Shown here: in pieces, positions 8,171-17,504 of the stretch
Numbering within the stretch: the stretch's first letter is position 1
Layout: each line of letters begins with the position of its first letter
Assembly (NCBI RefSeq): GCF_001297015.1
Contig: NZ_LIGE01000020.1
Coordinates: 1 to 64,000 of the forward strand
DNA from: Pseudomonas sp. RIT-PI-r
GTDB lineage: Bacteria; Pseudomonadota; Gammaproteobacteria; Pseudomonadales; Pseudomonadaceae
Direction of reading: 5' to 3'
Length of the DNA stretch: 64,000 nt
Translations under genes and position numbers: made by a program
The notes under the pieces: generated by a model
The model's input: the letters and a program-made list of their open reading frames with translations, nothing else
Databases searched by the model: none
Told to the model about the DNA's origin: nothing

Positions 8171-8545
8171 TCACTTCACTTTGAACGTGACGTTGCCGGT
8201 GATCGGGTGCGTGTCGCTAGACACCGCGCGCCATTGGACTTGATAAGTGCCGGCGGGCAACGGCGAGAGCGGGGTGATCAGCATGCTTTTCGGGTCGCTG
8301 CCGGCGCTGACTTTGGCTTTCATCGGCATCGGCGAATGGGCCATGCCGGGCATTTCGGTCATCACCAGTTTGGCGCCGGAGAATTGCGTCAGCAGGCTCT
8401 CGGAAAAATGCAGTTCGATCTTGCCGGGTGCGGCGCCGTCGGCCCCTTCGGCCGGGGTCGACGAGAGCAGTTTCGGGTGGGCCTGGGCGAGGTTGCTCAG
8501 GAGCAAGGCGCTGGTGAGTACGAGGGTGATTTTCAAGGTGCGCAT
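8171..8545 (-). CDS. copC: Periplasmic copper-binding protein CopC
   Basis: The 124-residue product has a signal peptide ending LAQA at residue 22, so the mature protein starts His-Pro-Lys, the N-terminal His that binds Cu(II) in the CopC family. A Met-rich segment (MTEMPGMAHSPMPM) provides the Cu(I) site, and a C-terminal SDTHPITG supplies another family His. It acts in the periplasm, handing copper to CopD. It lies between copB and copD in the operon. Confidence 0.93.
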   Translation of the reverse strand: MRTLKITLVLTSALLLSNLAQAHPKLLSSTPAEGADGAAPGKIELHFSESLLTQFSGAKLVMTEMPGMAHSPMPMKAKVSAGSDPKSMLITPLSPLPAGTYQVQWRAVSSDTHPITGNVTFKVK

Positions 8546-8576
8546 GCAAGACCTCTGGGGTGTTTTCTAAGGGAAT

Positions 8577-9461
8577 TCAGAACCACAGCCGCACGCCGAG
8601 CACGACTCGCGCTTCGCTGCGATCCTCGCCTTCTTCACGGGCGTAATCGGCGCTGTTGCCGTAGGTGCGGTTCCACGTCACGCCGATGTACGGCGCAAAT
8701 TCGCGGCGCATTTCATAGCGCAAACGCAGGCCGGCTTCAGAGTTGGCAAGGCCGGAACCGATGCGGCGTTGTGGATCGTTTTTACCGTAGACATTGAGCT
8801 CGGCGGTGGGCTGCAGGATCAGCCGATTGGTCAGCAGGATGTCGTAGTCACCCTCCAACCGGACGGCGCTCTGACCCCCTTCACCGATAAAAGCGGTGGC
8901 CTCGGCTTCGAAGTTGTACAGCGCCATGCCCTGCAAACCGAACGCGGCCCAAGTCTGCGGCGCGCCGGGTTTGAAGTCCTGACGCACGCCGCTGACCACG
9001 TCCCACCACGGCGAAATCGCATGGCCCCACAGCGCCTGAAGCTCGGCATCTTCGGTTTTGCCATTGCTGCGTTCGCCCTCTGAGCGCAGCCACAGCCGAT
9101 CAATGTCGCCCCCGATCCAGCCGGACAGATCCCAGGCCAAAGCGCTGCCGTCATCGGCGTCCTGCCATTCGAGTTTGTCGGCGAGGAAGTACGTGTGGAT
9201 CGTGCTGTCGTGGACTTGATGACCGCCGGGGCTGGTGAATACGGCGGCGCGATCGGCGTCGGTCAACTTCGGGATCGGCGTGCGGCTTTCGGTCGGCGCG
9301 GCGGGCTGCATCATGCCGTCGTCGATGCTTTGCATGGCCGGGTGATCCATGCCGGACATCTGGCTGTGATCCATGCCCGGCATGTCGCCGACAGCCATCG
9401 CCGAACTGCCGATCAGCAGCAAGGAAAACGCAGTGAATCGAGTCATCAACGGCCCCTTCAT
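8577..9461 (-). CDS. copB: Outer-membrane copper resistance protein CopB
   Basis: The 294-residue product has a signal peptide, then a Met/His-rich tract ([18 protein letters not shown], about 27-45) that binds copper, then a beta-barrel domain ending in an aromatic residue (LWF) as expected for an outer-membrane barrel. In P. syringae CopB is the outer-membrane partner of CopA. The ATG at 9461 overlaps the copA stop as ATGA, so translation is probably coupled; an internal ATG five codons later is the alternative start. Confidence 0.9.
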   Translation of the reverse strand: MKGPLMTRFTAFSLLLIGSSAMAVGDMPGMDHSQMSGMDHPAMQSIDDGMMQPAAPTESRTPIPKLTDADRAAVFTSPGGHQVHDSTIHTYFLADKLEWQDADDGSALAWDLSGWIGGDIDRLWLRSEGERSNGKTEDAELQALWGHAISPWWDVVSGVRQDFKPGAPQTWAAFGLQGMALYNFEAEATAFIGEGGQSAVRLEGDYDILLTNRLILQPTAELNVYGKNDPQRRIGSGLANSEAGLRLRYEMRREFAPYIGVTWNRTYGNSADYAREEGEDRSEARVVLGVRLWF

Positions 9462-11155
9462 GCTTCCACCCGCACTTCACGGAACATGCCCATTTCCATG
9501 TGATAAAGCAGATGGCAGTGATAAGCCCAGCGGCCGAGTGCGTCGGCGGTCACGCGGTAACTGCGGCGCGTGCCGGGCGGCATGTCGATGGTGTGTTTGC
9601 GCACCTGGAAATTGCCGTTTTCGTCTTCCAGATCGCTCCACATGCCGTGCAGGTGAATCGGGTGGGTCATCATCGTGTCGTTGACCAGCACCAGGCGGAT
9701 GCGCTCGCCGTACTTCAGGCGCAAAGGTTCGGCGTCGGAGAATTTGATGCCGTTGAACGACCAGGCGAATTTCTCCATGTGACCGGTCAGGTGCAGTTCG
9801 ATGGTGCGGCTCGGGTCGCGGCCATCCGGGTCTTCGAAAGTGCTGCGCAGGTCGGCGTAGCTCAGCACGCGACGGCCGTTGTTGCGCAGACCGAGGCCCG
9901 GGTCGTCGAGTTTTGGCGCGGTGCTCATGGCTTGCATGTCCACCAGCGGATTGTCTTTTTCGCTGTCGGGATGGGCTTGCATCGGGCCCATCGCCGAGTG
10001 ATCCATGGCGCTCATGTCCATCGAACCGTGATCCATGCCACCCATGCCCATGTCGTCCATGGTCACCAGTGGGCGCGGGTCGAGTACCGGTACGGACGCA
10101 GATAACCCGGCGCGAGTGGCGAGGGTGCCGCGGGCATAACCGCTGCGATCCATGGCTTGCGCGAACAGGGTGTAGACCTCGGCGTCAGGCTCGACGATCA
10201 CGTCGTAAGTCTCGGCCACGGCGATGCGCAGTTCATCGACGCTGAGCGGTTTGACGTGCAGGCCGTCAGCCGCAACCACGGTCATTTTCAGCCCGGGAAT
10301 GCGCACGTCGAAGTAGGTCATCGCCGAGCCGTTGATCAGGCGCAGGCGCAGCTTTTCACCGGGGCGAAACAGGCCGGTCCAGTTGTTGTCCGGTGCGTGG
10401 CCATTCATGAGGAAGGTGTAGGTGGCGCCACTGATGTCGGCAATGTCGGTGGGGTTCATGTTCATTTCTGCCCACATCTTGCGATCGGCAATGGTGGCGC
10501 CCCAGCCTTTCTCGCTGACGTCACTGATGAAGTCGTCGACGGTGCGTTTGTCGAAGTTGTAGTAGTCGGACTGCTTTTTCAGGGTCTTCATCAGGCTGGT
10601 CGGGTCTTCGTCGCTCCAGTCGCTGAGCATCACCACGAACTCGCGGTCGTACTGGAACGGCTCAGGCCCCCGGGCGTCGATCACCAGCGGGCCGTAGACG
10701 CCGGCCTGTTCCTGCAAGCCGGAATGGCTGTGATACCAGTAGGTGCCGTTCTGCCGAAGCTTGAATTGGTAGACGTACACGCCGCCCGGTTCGATGCCGT
10801 GAAAGCTCAAGCCCGGCACGCCGTCCATGTTCGCCGGCAGCAGAATGCCGTGCCAGTGGATCGAGGTGCTGGCGCTGAGCCGGTTGCGCACCCGCAGCGT
10901 CACGGTGTCGCCTTCGCGCCAGCGCAGCAATGGGCCGGGCAGGCTGCCGTTGATGGTCATCGCCGTGCGAGGGCGGCCGGTGAAGTTGACCGGGGTTTCG
11001 CCGATGAACAGTTCGAAGTCGCTGCCGCTCAGTTCATTCACCTGGCCTGGCGCGTCGAGCGCCCAGACCGGCGTGCGCCAAAGACCGAGGCCGCCGAGCA
11101 AGCTACCGGCGGCGAGACCTTTGACGAAGGTGCGTCGTGATGGGTTGGAAGGCAT
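9458..11155 (-). CDS. copA: Multicopper oxidase CopA
   Basis: The 565-residue periplasmic oxidase protects against copper, probably by oxidising Cu(I) and binding copper. The N-terminus has a Tat signal ([12 protein letters not shown]), fitting export of a folded cupredoxin protein. The four copper-ligand motifs are visible: HWHG (about 100), WYHSHSG (about 139), HPIHLHG (about 500) and [13 protein letters not shown] near the C-terminus. A Met/His-rich segment ([21 protein letters not shown], about 365-385) is typical of the CopA/PcoA branch. It is the first gene of the operon; no copRS regulator genes lie beside it. Confidence 0.95.
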   Translation of the reverse strand: MPSNPSRRTFVKGLAAGSLLGGLGLWRTPVWALDAPGQVNELSGSDFELFIGETPVNFTGRPRTAMTINGSLPGPLLRWREGDTVTLRVRNRLSASTSIHWHGILLPANMDGVPGLSFHGIEPGGVYVYQFKLRQNGTYWYHSHSGLQEQAGVYGPLVIDARGPEPFQYDREFVVMLSDWSDEDPTSLMKTLKKQSDYYNFDKRTVDDFISDVSEKGWGATIADRKMWAEMNMNPTDIADISGATYTFLMNGHAPDNNWTGLFRPGEKLRLRLINGSAMTYFDVRIPGLKMTVVAADGLHVKPLSVDELRIAVAETYDVIVEPDAEVYTLFAQAMDRSGYARGTLATRAGLSASVPVLDPRPLVTMDDMGMGGMDHGSMDMSAMDHSAMGPMQAHPDSEKDNPLVDMQAMSTAPKLDDPGLGLRNNGRRVLSYADLRSTFEDPDGRDPSRTIELHLTGHMEKFAWSFNGIKFSDAEPLRLKYGERIRLVLVNDTMMTHPIHLHGMWSDLEDENGNFQVRKHTIDMPPGTRRSYRVTADALGRWAYHCHLLYHMEMGMFREVRVEA

Positions 11156-11226
11156 GCGCTGGAAATCCCCGTTTGACTCATGACGGGGAGGCTAACCAGC
11201 GCCAGCTTTCAGTTGGCTGAGGCGGG

Positions 11227-11244
11227 GATTACAGTTTTGACAGT
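11227..11244 (-). promoter_or_regulatory. Tandem 9-bp repeat upstream of copA, possible CopR site
   Basis: Read on the minus strand the sequence is CTGTCAAAA followed directly by CTGTAATCC, a tandem direct repeat about 70 bases before the copA start. Response regulators of the CopR/PcoR/CusR type bind direct or inverted repeats of similar TGTCA/TGTAA content. The position within the only 100-base gap upstream of copABCD supports a regulatory role, but the match is by eye. Confidence 0.35.
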
Positions 11245-11257
11245 TTGATCATTTGCT

Positions 11258-11728
11258 CTACAGGCCGAGGCCTTCCTGCACCGCCAGCAACAGATTGTTT
11301 TCGGTCAGGGCGATGGCGTCCAACTGTTGGCCTGTTTCAATCGACTGCACCCACCAATGGCTTTCACCGTGTTCATCCACGGTACGCAGCAGGTAGGTGT
11401 CCGTGGCTGACGGGATGATCTGCACTCGCCCGGCGCCATCCTCGGTAAACCGCGCAATGGGATCGAATGTCAGGCTTTGATGATTGGCTTCGATCACCAG
11501 TTGGTCGATGGCGTAATCGTGGGATTCACCATCGGGAGACGTTTCGCAAACGTGGGTAGGATTGCGTCGAATCTTCAACCCGACCTCGGTGACTGGCTGT
11601 AACCAGGCTTCAATGCGGTGGTACAAGTCGTACACCTGCGCCGGCCAGCAATCGATCTCCAGCGCGGCATCCGCGTGGGTGTGCCGGGTTTGCTTGAGTT
11701 TGGCGGCGAGTTCGTCTGCTTTACTCAT
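11258..11728 (-). CDS. Hypothetical protein
   Basis: The product is 156 residues, soluble, mildly acidic, with no signal peptide. It begins MSKADELAAKLKQTRHTHAD and has mixed alpha/beta character. I do not recognise the family. The ATG at 11728 is taken because AAGGGA precedes it by a normal distance; the frame is open further upstream to 11968, but that part has no family-like features. It is upstream of and co-directional with copABCD, separated by about 100 bases. Confidence 0.6.
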   Translation of the reverse strand: MSKADELAAKLKQTRHTHADAALEIDCWPAQVYDLYHRIEAWLQPVTEVGLKIRRNPTHVCETSPDGESHDYAIDQLVIEANHQSLTFDPIARFTEDGAGRVQIIPSATDTYLLRTVDEHGESHWWVQSIETGQQLDAIALTENNLLLAVQEGLGL

Positions 11729-11893
11729 TTCGGATCCCTTGGTTTGATGTCTGCCTGTTAATCGTAGACCTTTCAACGGCGTACGGCCTTGCCTTGCGTC
11801 ATGCGCTTGCAACACAAACATGGCGAAATCAGCGCTGGCCCAGTCTGGCCAGGATCGAAAACCACGGACGCAGGCGTCCCAAGGAGCGGGTAG

Positions 11894-12559
11894 ATGAAAA
11901 AGCTGTTTACAATTTTCGCGGTGATCGCGCTGACGGCCGGTAGCATCGGCTTGAGTTCGGCGCGGCAATCACAGCCGAGCAAGGCGCAGACGGAATCGGT
12001 GGCGGGGGTGTTCGACTACTACCTGCTGGCGTTGTCCTGGTCGCCGACCTTTTGTTTGACGCACAAAGATGACTCGCAGTGCACGGGCAAAGGCTACGGC
12101 TTTGTGCTTCACGGTTTGTGGCCGCAATACGCCAAGGGCGGCTGGCCGGAATCCTGCCCACCGCTGACGACGTTGAATGCGGCGCAAACCAGCCAGGGCC
12201 TGACGCTGTTCCCGACCAAGAAACTGCTCGACCACGAATGGTCCAAGCACGGCACGTGCAGCGGTCTCGGCGCGATGGGCTATCTGGATGAAGCGGACAA
12301 AGCCGTGGCGGCGGTGAAAATCCCGGACGAACTGCAACCGTTCAGCAGTTCCTATTACTTCGAAGCCCAGGAAATCGCCGATCTGTTCCGCAAGGCCAAC
12401 CCGGGAATTCCGGCCGATGGGATCGCGGTGATTTGCAGCGGCCCGGAACTGTCGGAAGTGCGCGTGTGCATGGGTAAGGATCTACAGTTCGGCGCGTGTG
12501 GCAAGGGCGTGAAAACCCAGTGCCGGGCGGGAGATATTCGGGTGCCGCCGTCGCGCTGA
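11894..12559 (+). CDS. Secreted ribonuclease T2 family
   Basis: The 221-residue enzyme cleaves RNA through a 2',3'-cyclic phosphate intermediate, in the periplasm or outside. A signal peptide covers about the first 23 residues. The two catalytic boxes are intact: HGLWPQY with His73, and HEWSKHGTC with His114, Glu115 and His119. Six or more Cys (54, 63, 88, 122 and others) fit the disulfide pattern of the family. The ATG follows an AAGGAGCGGGTAG ribosome-binding site. E. coli rna (RNase I) is the best-known relative. Single gene, divergent from the hypothetical gene at 11258-11728. Confidence 0.92.
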   Translation: MKKLFTIFAVIALTAGSIGLSSARQSQPSKAQTESVAGVFDYYLLALSWSPTFCLTHKDDSQCTGKGYGFVLHGLWPQYAKGGWPESCPPLTTLNAAQTSQGLTLFPTKKLLDHEWSKHGTCSGLGAMGYLDEADKAVAAVKIPDELQPFSSSYYFEAQEIADLFRKANPGIPADGIAVICSGPELSEVRVCMGKDLQFGACGKGVKTQCRAGDIRVPPSR

Positions 12560-12629
12560 TCGATTAATAACTCAAGACGATATGGTTTTTCAACGCGGTG
12601 GGCTATTGGTGCTCACCTCGTTCTTATCA

Positions 12630-12959
12630 TTAGCAGGGCGTGATTTTTAGAATGCCGTCGCAGTTATTCAACTTCGATACATCGTTCAGTGGAAAGCTGA
12701 CAGACTGTTTCTGATACGTGGAACTCGCCGGGCTGTTACCTGTTAGTGGGTCGGTTTTTTTAATCTTTTGGCAGGTCTGTTTCAAATTGCAAACACCTTC
12801 AGGACTTTGAGTGGTCCAGTCATCGCCGGTGCAGCTTCTATAGGCTTTTGACTGGGCCCAAGCCCCTTGGCATTCCTGGTCGTGTGCCGCAAGAATTTGT
12901 GGGCTATCGAGTGTAAATAGCAGGGCGAGTGCGCAGTAGGCAAGTCTTGTCGTTTGCAT
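12630..12959 (-). CDS. Small Cys-rich secreted protein
   Basis: The 109-residue product has a signal peptide (MQTTRLAYCALALLF through ILA at about 24) and a mature part with six Cys: QEC, RSC, GVC, QTC, NNC and the C-terminal PC. Six even-spaced Cys suggest three disulfides. I do not recognise the family. It is convergent with the RNase T2 gene, 70 bases apart. This pairing is noted but a functional link is only a guess. Confidence 0.6.
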   Translation of the reverse strand: MQTTRLAYCALALLFTLDSPQILAAHDQECQGAWAQSKAYRSCTGDDWTTQSPEGVCNLKQTCQKIKKTDPLTGNSPASSTYQKQSVSFPLNDVSKLNNCDGILKITPC

Positions 12960-13199
12960 GGTTATTCCCTCGAAACCGATTCTGACCCGTGTCAGAGATT
13001 GCTGTGCTTTAAGCGAATTCTGAGCGGGTCTTGAGCGTCCTAGGGTCGGCGTATTTTTCGTAAGCCTCTACTGTAAGAAGTAACAGGTTCGCGGGTTCAT
13101 TTAGTTTTTTTACTCATGAGTCCACTATTTCCAACAGCTATATCGAATAATAACCAGGCTGCAATTTCTCCAAAGTTGGCAGTGAAGCCAGACGCGCCA
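12960..13199. other. Intergenic stretch
   Basis: About 240 bases without a gene or clear terminator. AT-richer than average. It separates the Cys-rich gene from the LysR remnant. Confidence 0.4.
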
Positions 13200-13700
13200 T
13201 CAGACTTGCCCATTTGCATCCACACCCAACTCCCCACGCAAAAACTCCACCAAGCCGTGCTGTAACCCGTTCAAGACCCCCTCACGGCTGATCAACGCCA
13301 CCCGCCACGGCCCTTGCGCAACATTGAGCTCACGAATCGCCCGCTGCCGATACAGGCAGCCTTGAGGAAACAGCGCCAGCTGCAGCACGCCACTGGACGA
13401 ATCGAAATCCACGCCTTTGACCCATACCAGCCGTTCCGGCCAGGTTGCCCATGCCGGGCCGCTGTCCGGTTCGCGTTTGATCAGGGCGATGTCGATGTCG
13501 CCAGCATCGAGCCGCTGGCGCAGCTCAGGCTCATGCCGCTGATGGTTTCCAGACGCGTGCGGGTGGTTGCGGGTGAAGCCGGCAAGGATCAGCGCCATGC
13601 GGCGGGCATCGAAGTCTTCCGGCATGCCGATGCGCAGGATTTCCAGATCGAGGTCGCTAGCCAGCGCTTCACTGCACGGTGCACTGCGCCGCCTGGCACT
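13200..13700 (-). pseudogene. LysR-type regulator remnant
   Basis: The readable frame (ILRIGMPEDFDARRMALILAG, then ELRQRLDAGDIDIALIKREP and WRVALIS) is the effector-binding half of a LysR regulator. The N-terminal helix-turn-helix is missing: the frame is closed by TGA at 13701-13703, and no LysR helix-turn-helix is read beyond. The C-terminal part after WRVALIS does not follow the usual SLAGIQAAVxxGLGVS pattern, suggesting frameshift or replacement. An internal ATG at 13625 could make 141 residues, but such a product would lack DNA binding. Confidence 0.65.
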
Positions 13701-13885
13701 TCACAACGGACTAACCGTAAAGAACAATCGAAAATAAATCGGCGAACAGCGATCATCCAAACTCGCTGCGCGCCGATACTACTGGGCGGGATCAGGGCGT
13801 TTGCCCGGTATGTCCCGGTGGGCTACGCTCATCAACACAAGGGTTTCGGGCGTTTGCCCCTGTCGTACCTGCCCAGGACACGTTT

Positions 13886-15454
13886 TTGCCTATCCCCATT
13901 CACGATCCGCAACAAGCCTCCGGCACGCTCAAGCGTCTGCCGCTGCGCAAAGCGGCGGCGCTGTTTATCGTTGCGGTATGTCTGTGCCTGTTCGGTTTGC
14001 TGTACCTGCAGCTCGAGCAGTCGCGCCGGCAGGATCTGGAAATGGCTGAAATGGTTTCGGGCAATCTGACCCGGGCCATGGCGCAACAGGCCGAGGACAC
14101 CTTTCTGGCCGCTGATCTGGTGCTGACCAGCCTGGCCGACTGGATCGAGGACGATGGGTACGGTTCCGGCCAGAAGGCGCGTTTGCAGAAAACCTTTGCC
14201 CGGCGCGTGCAGCAACTGGATCAGTTGCATGGCATATTCCTGTTCGATCGCGAGGGGCAGTGGGCGATCACCTCGTTTACCGATCTGCCGCGCGACGCTG
14301 GTGTTGCGGATCGCGAGTACTTCAAATTTCATCAGCAGAATACCTCGACGCTGGCGCACATCGGCCCGGCGATTCGCAGTCGCGAGAACGGCGAATGGAT
14401 CATCCCGATTTCGAAACGCATCAACGACCGCGCCGGCAACTTCCAGGGCGTGTTGCTGGCCGGGATCAAAATGTCCTACTTCGACCGGTTCTTCGAAAGC
14501 TTCAGCCTGGATAACAACGGCATCATGTTTCTCGGTCTGACTGACGGCACACTGTTGGCGCGTCGACCTTTCGATGAGGGTTTGATCGGTTCTTCGCTGG
14601 CGCAGGGCAGGATTTATCAGTCGTTGTTGCCCGAGGCTTCGGCCGGTACGGCGATGATCAACTCGGTGGTCGACGGCGTCGTGCGTTTATATGGTTACCG
14701 GCAACTGGCGTCGTATCCGTTGGTGGTGGCGGCGGCGACGTCGCGCGACACGATTCTCAAGGGTTGGCACGCGCGCGCGTTCCAGTCCAGTGTGATCATC
14801 GCGTTGGTGATTCTGGGGGTCGGTCTGTTCGGCTGGGTGTTCATCCACCAGGTGCGTGACGGCGAACGAATCGAGAAAAACCTGCGCAAGGCACAACGTA
14901 CGCTGGAACAGATTGCCACCCATGACAGCCTCACCGGGTTGGCCAACCGGCGGCTGTTCGAGCGTTCGCTGGACATCGAATTTGCCCGCGGCGCACGGCA
15001 GTCGAGCCCGGTCAGCCTGATCATGCTCGATATTGATTTTTTCAAGCGCTACAACGACGCCTATGGCCACGTCGCAGGGGATCATTGCCTGACCCAGGTG
15101 GCGCAGGTGGTGAAGAGTTGCTGTCAGCGCAAGGCTGATCTGGCCGTACGTTATGGCGGTGGGGGGTTTGCCGCGCTGCTACCGGGCCCCCACATCAATG
15201 GCGCACTGGCCATTGCCGGGCAGATCCGGCGTAGCGTGATGGACAAACGCATCACTCACAGCGGCTCGCCTTCGGGGTATCTCACGGTGAGCCTCGGTTG
15301 CTACTCCTTTATCCCTCTGGGCAATGACAGCCCCGAAGTGTTTATCCAGCGCGCCGATGCTGCACTGTACCAAGCGAAAAATGCCGGACGAAATCGCGCC
15401 GCCGTGTTGTCGATGGAAACCGTGATCGGGGAGCTGATGCGCTCGGATCGTTGA
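13886..15454 (+). CDS. Membrane GGDEF-domain protein with degenerate active site
   Basis: The 522-residue product has a membrane segment at 22-42, a periplasmic sensor of the double-Cache kind (about 43-300), a second membrane segment at 302-320 and a GGDEF domain (about 340-515). The signature that should read GGDEF or GGEEF is GGGGF at 424-428, confirmed in the bases (GGC GGT GGG GGG TTT), so both acidic positions are lost and cyclase activity is unlikely. The metal-site DIDFFKRYND (382-391) is kept. The inhibitory RxxD is kept as RKAD at 415-418, five residues before GG. It may therefore bind c-di-GMP as a receptor. Start is TTG with AGGA seven bases before. Confidence 0.85.
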   Translation: MPIPIHDPQQASGTLKRLPLRKAAALFIVAVCLCLFGLLYLQLEQSRRQDLEMAEMVSGNLTRAMAQQAEDTFLAADLVLTSLADWIEDDGYGSGQKARLQKTFARRVQQLDQLHGIFLFDREGQWAITSFTDLPRDAGVADREYFKFHQQNTSTLAHIGPAIRSRENGEWIIPISKRINDRAGNFQGVLLAGIKMSYFDRFFESFSLDNNGIMFLGLTDGTLLARRPFDEGLIGSSLAQGRIYQSLLPEASAGTAMINSVVDGVVRLYGYRQLASYPLVVAAATSRDTILKGWHARAFQSSVIIALVILGVGLFGWVFIHQVRDGERIEKNLRKAQRTLEQIATHDSLTGLANRRLFERSLDIEFARGARQSSPVSLIMLDIDFFKRYNDAYGHVAGDHCLTQVAQVVKSCCQRKADLAVRYGGGGFAALLPGPHINGALAIAGQIRRSVMDKRITHSGSPSGYLTVSLGCYSFIPLGNDSPEVFIQRADAALYQAKNAGRNRAAVLSMETVIGELMRSDR

Positions 15455-15507
15455 TCGGCGCGCAATCAGACAAGCCATGGCGCTCACCATGGCCTGCTCT
15501 TGTTCGT

Positions 15508-15819
15508 TCAGCTGCCAGTACCACCCCCTGCGCCGCCGGTGCCGCCGCCCGCTGCACCGGTGCCACCCCCGGCACCTGAACCCGAGCCGCTGGCGCCACC
15601 GTTGGTGCCGGTGCCGGTGCCAGTCCTGGCCCCGTCATTGCCATTGCCAGTGCTGCTTGAAGGGGCGCCAGGCGTGCTGTTGGGGGGCATGTTCGAGCCG
15701 CTGGTGGCACCGGATTTGGTGCCGGTGGCATCCGCGCCATCGTTGGCGGCGAAGACTGCGGCGGAAGTGCTTGCCAGCAGGCCGGCAAGCACGAGTGACG
15801 TCAGTGTGCGGGTAGTCAT
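15508..15819 (-). CDS. Small Gly-rich secreted protein
   Basis: The 103-residue product has a signal peptide ending VFAA near 25, then a low-complexity tail of Gly, Ala, Ser, Thr and Asn (GGGTGAAGGGTGGAGGGTGS at the end). No Cys and no membrane segment after the signal. Similar Gly-rich small exported proteins are common and unexplained in Pseudomonas. The coding frame is supported by the signal peptide and by codon use, although the repeat could in part be simple-sequence expansion. Confidence 0.6.
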   Translation of the reverse strand: MTTRTLTSLVLAGLLASTSAAVFAANDGADATGTKSGATSGSNMPPNSTPGAPSSSTGNGNDGARTGTGTGTNGGASGSGSGAGGGTGAAGGGTGGAGGGTGS

Positions 15820-15904
15820 GGTGGGTCTCCAGAATAGGGCCGGTTACCTGACATTGGTCTGAGGCGCGTCGCACTTGGTGCCTGTCGGGTGACGAGCGGT
15901 CGCC

Positions 15905-16486
15905 TCAGTCGTACGCCGCCAACTTCTGCTCAAGGCGCTGGCGAACCTGTAGCCACTCGTCATCGATGATGCTGAACCTTACGGAGTTGCGCTTGCGTCC
16001 ATCCGGCATGATCCGTTCATGGCGGACGACGCCTTCCTGTTGTGCGCCCAGACGCAGGATCGCCTGACGTGATTTCTGATTGTTTTCATCGGTGGTGAAC
16101 TGCACGCGCACGCAGTCGAGCACTTCGAAGGCGTGACGCAGCATCAGGTATTTGGCTTCGGTATTGACGAAGGATTTCTGCCAGCGTTCGGCGATCCAGC
16201 TGCTGCCGATTTCCAGCTTGCGATTGAGCGGGTCGATCTTCCAGAACCGCGTTGAGCCGATGACTTCGCCGCTGTCCTTCAAGACAATGACAAACGGCAT
16301 GACCGTGCCGGCGTCGCGGCCATCCAGGGCTTTTTTCAGGTAGCTGTCGACGGTGCCCGGCGACGGCACGACGGTGACGGTGAGGTTCCACAACTCGCCG
16401 TCAGCGGCGGCGTGGAGCAGGGCGTCGGCGTCGGCATACTGAAGCGGGCGCAGAACGATGCGCTGGCCTTGCAGCGTAGTTTGCAT
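15905..16486 (-). CDS. GNAT N-acetyltransferase (RimJ/RimL-like)
   Basis: The 193-residue product is a GNAT acetyltransferase of the RimJ/RimL group. It opens LQGQRIVLRPLQYADADAL, has a substrate strand EVIGSTRFWKIDPLNRKLEIGSSW, then the CoA-binding region (FVNTEAKYLMLRHAFE), and the NQKSRQAILRLGAQQEGVVR segment typical of this group. Substrate unknown. Single gene with its ATG just upstream of the divergent xth gene. Confidence 0.85.
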   Translation of the reverse strand: MQTTLQGQRIVLRPLQYADADALLHAAADGELWNLTVTVVPSPGTVDSYLKKALDGRDAGTVMPFVIVLKDSGEVIGSTRFWKIDPLNRKLEIGSSWIAERWQKSFVNTEAKYLMLRHAFEVLDCVRVQFTTDENNQKSRQAILRLGAQQEGVVRHERIMPDGRKRNSVRFSIIDDEWLQVRQRLEQKLAAYD

Positions 16487-16608
16487 GGATTCGGTTCTCG
16501 GCGGTGCGGGTGGATGGCCTATTACGCCGCAACGTGCCGATCCGATGCAACCGGCGCGAGTGACGCGGAGTCAGATTTTCTACAGACCATGGGCAGGAGC
16601 CTCAGCCA

Positions 16609-17403
16609 ATGAAAAATCTGCGGATCGCCACTTACAACGTCAACGGCTTGCGCGCTCGATTGCCGAACCTGCTGGAGTGGCTAAAGCGCGAGCAGCCCGA
16701 CATTGCTTGTCTGCAAGAGCTCAAGTCGCTCGACAGTGCGTTTCCCGCCGCTGAACTGGAAGCGGCCGGTTACGGCGCGATCTGGCAAGGGCAGGCGGCG
16801 TGGAACGGGGTGGCGATTCTCGCCCGCGATGCGCAACCGCTGGAGAGTCGGCGCGGGCTGCCCGGCGACCCTGATGACAAGCACAGCCGGTACCTGGAAG
16901 CGGCGGTGCACGGGGTATTGGTTGGCTGCCTTTATTTGCCCAATGGCAATCCGCAACCGGGACCGAAATTCGATTACAAACTGGCCTGGTTCGAACGACT
17001 GATCAGCTACGCGGAAGACCTGCAAGGCAGCGATCATCCGGTGGTGCTGGCCGGTGACTACAATGTTGTACCCACCGACATGGACATCTACAACACCCGT
17101 TCCTGGCTCAAGGATGCGTTGCTGCAACCCGAAAGCCGTGCGTGTTATCAGCGGTTGCTGGATCAGGGCTGGACCGACTCGCTACGCCATCTGTATCCCG
17201 AAGATCGTCTATACACCTTCTGGGATTATTTTCGTCAGCACTGGCAAACCAACTCCGGTTTGCGCATTGATCACCTGCTGCTCAACCCGGCGCTCAGTCC
17301 GTATTTGCATGAGGCCGGGGTAGACGCCTGGGTACGCAACGAGCCGCATGCCAGCGACCATGCGCCGACGTGGATTCGTATCGGCTCGCGCAAAAGGCGC
17401 TAG
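16609..17403 (+). CDS. xthA: Exonuclease III
   Basis: The 264-residue enzyme is a Mg-dependent 3'-5' exonuclease and AP endonuclease in base-excision repair. Catalytic residues are visible: Glu37 in CLQELKS, Asp150 and Asn152 in AGDYNVVPTD, Asp221 in RIDHLLL, and Asp250-His251 in SDHAPTW. Length fits the family. Start ATG 16609 follows CAGGAGC. Pseudomonas often carries more than one ExoIII-type gene, so this may not be the only copy. Confidence 0.93.
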   Translation: MKNLRIATYNVNGLRARLPNLLEWLKREQPDIACLQELKSLDSAFPAAELEAAGYGAIWQGQAAWNGVAILARDAQPLESRRGLPGDPDDKHSRYLEAAVHGVLVGCLYLPNGNPQPGPKFDYKLAWFERLISYAEDLQGSDHPVVLAGDYNVVPTDMDIYNTRSWLKDALLQPESRACYQRLLDQGWTDSLRHLYPEDRLYTFWDYFRQHWQTNSGLRIDHLLLNPALSPYLHEAGVDAWVRNEPHASDHAPTWIRIGSRKRR

Positions 17404-17504
17404 CGGACGATTGGCGAAATCAATTATCGAAACAGCTGCCCGATCCCGTATACATGGCGACCATCAACGCAGTGACCTGCGGCCCCATGCATAAGGATCG
17501 AGCA

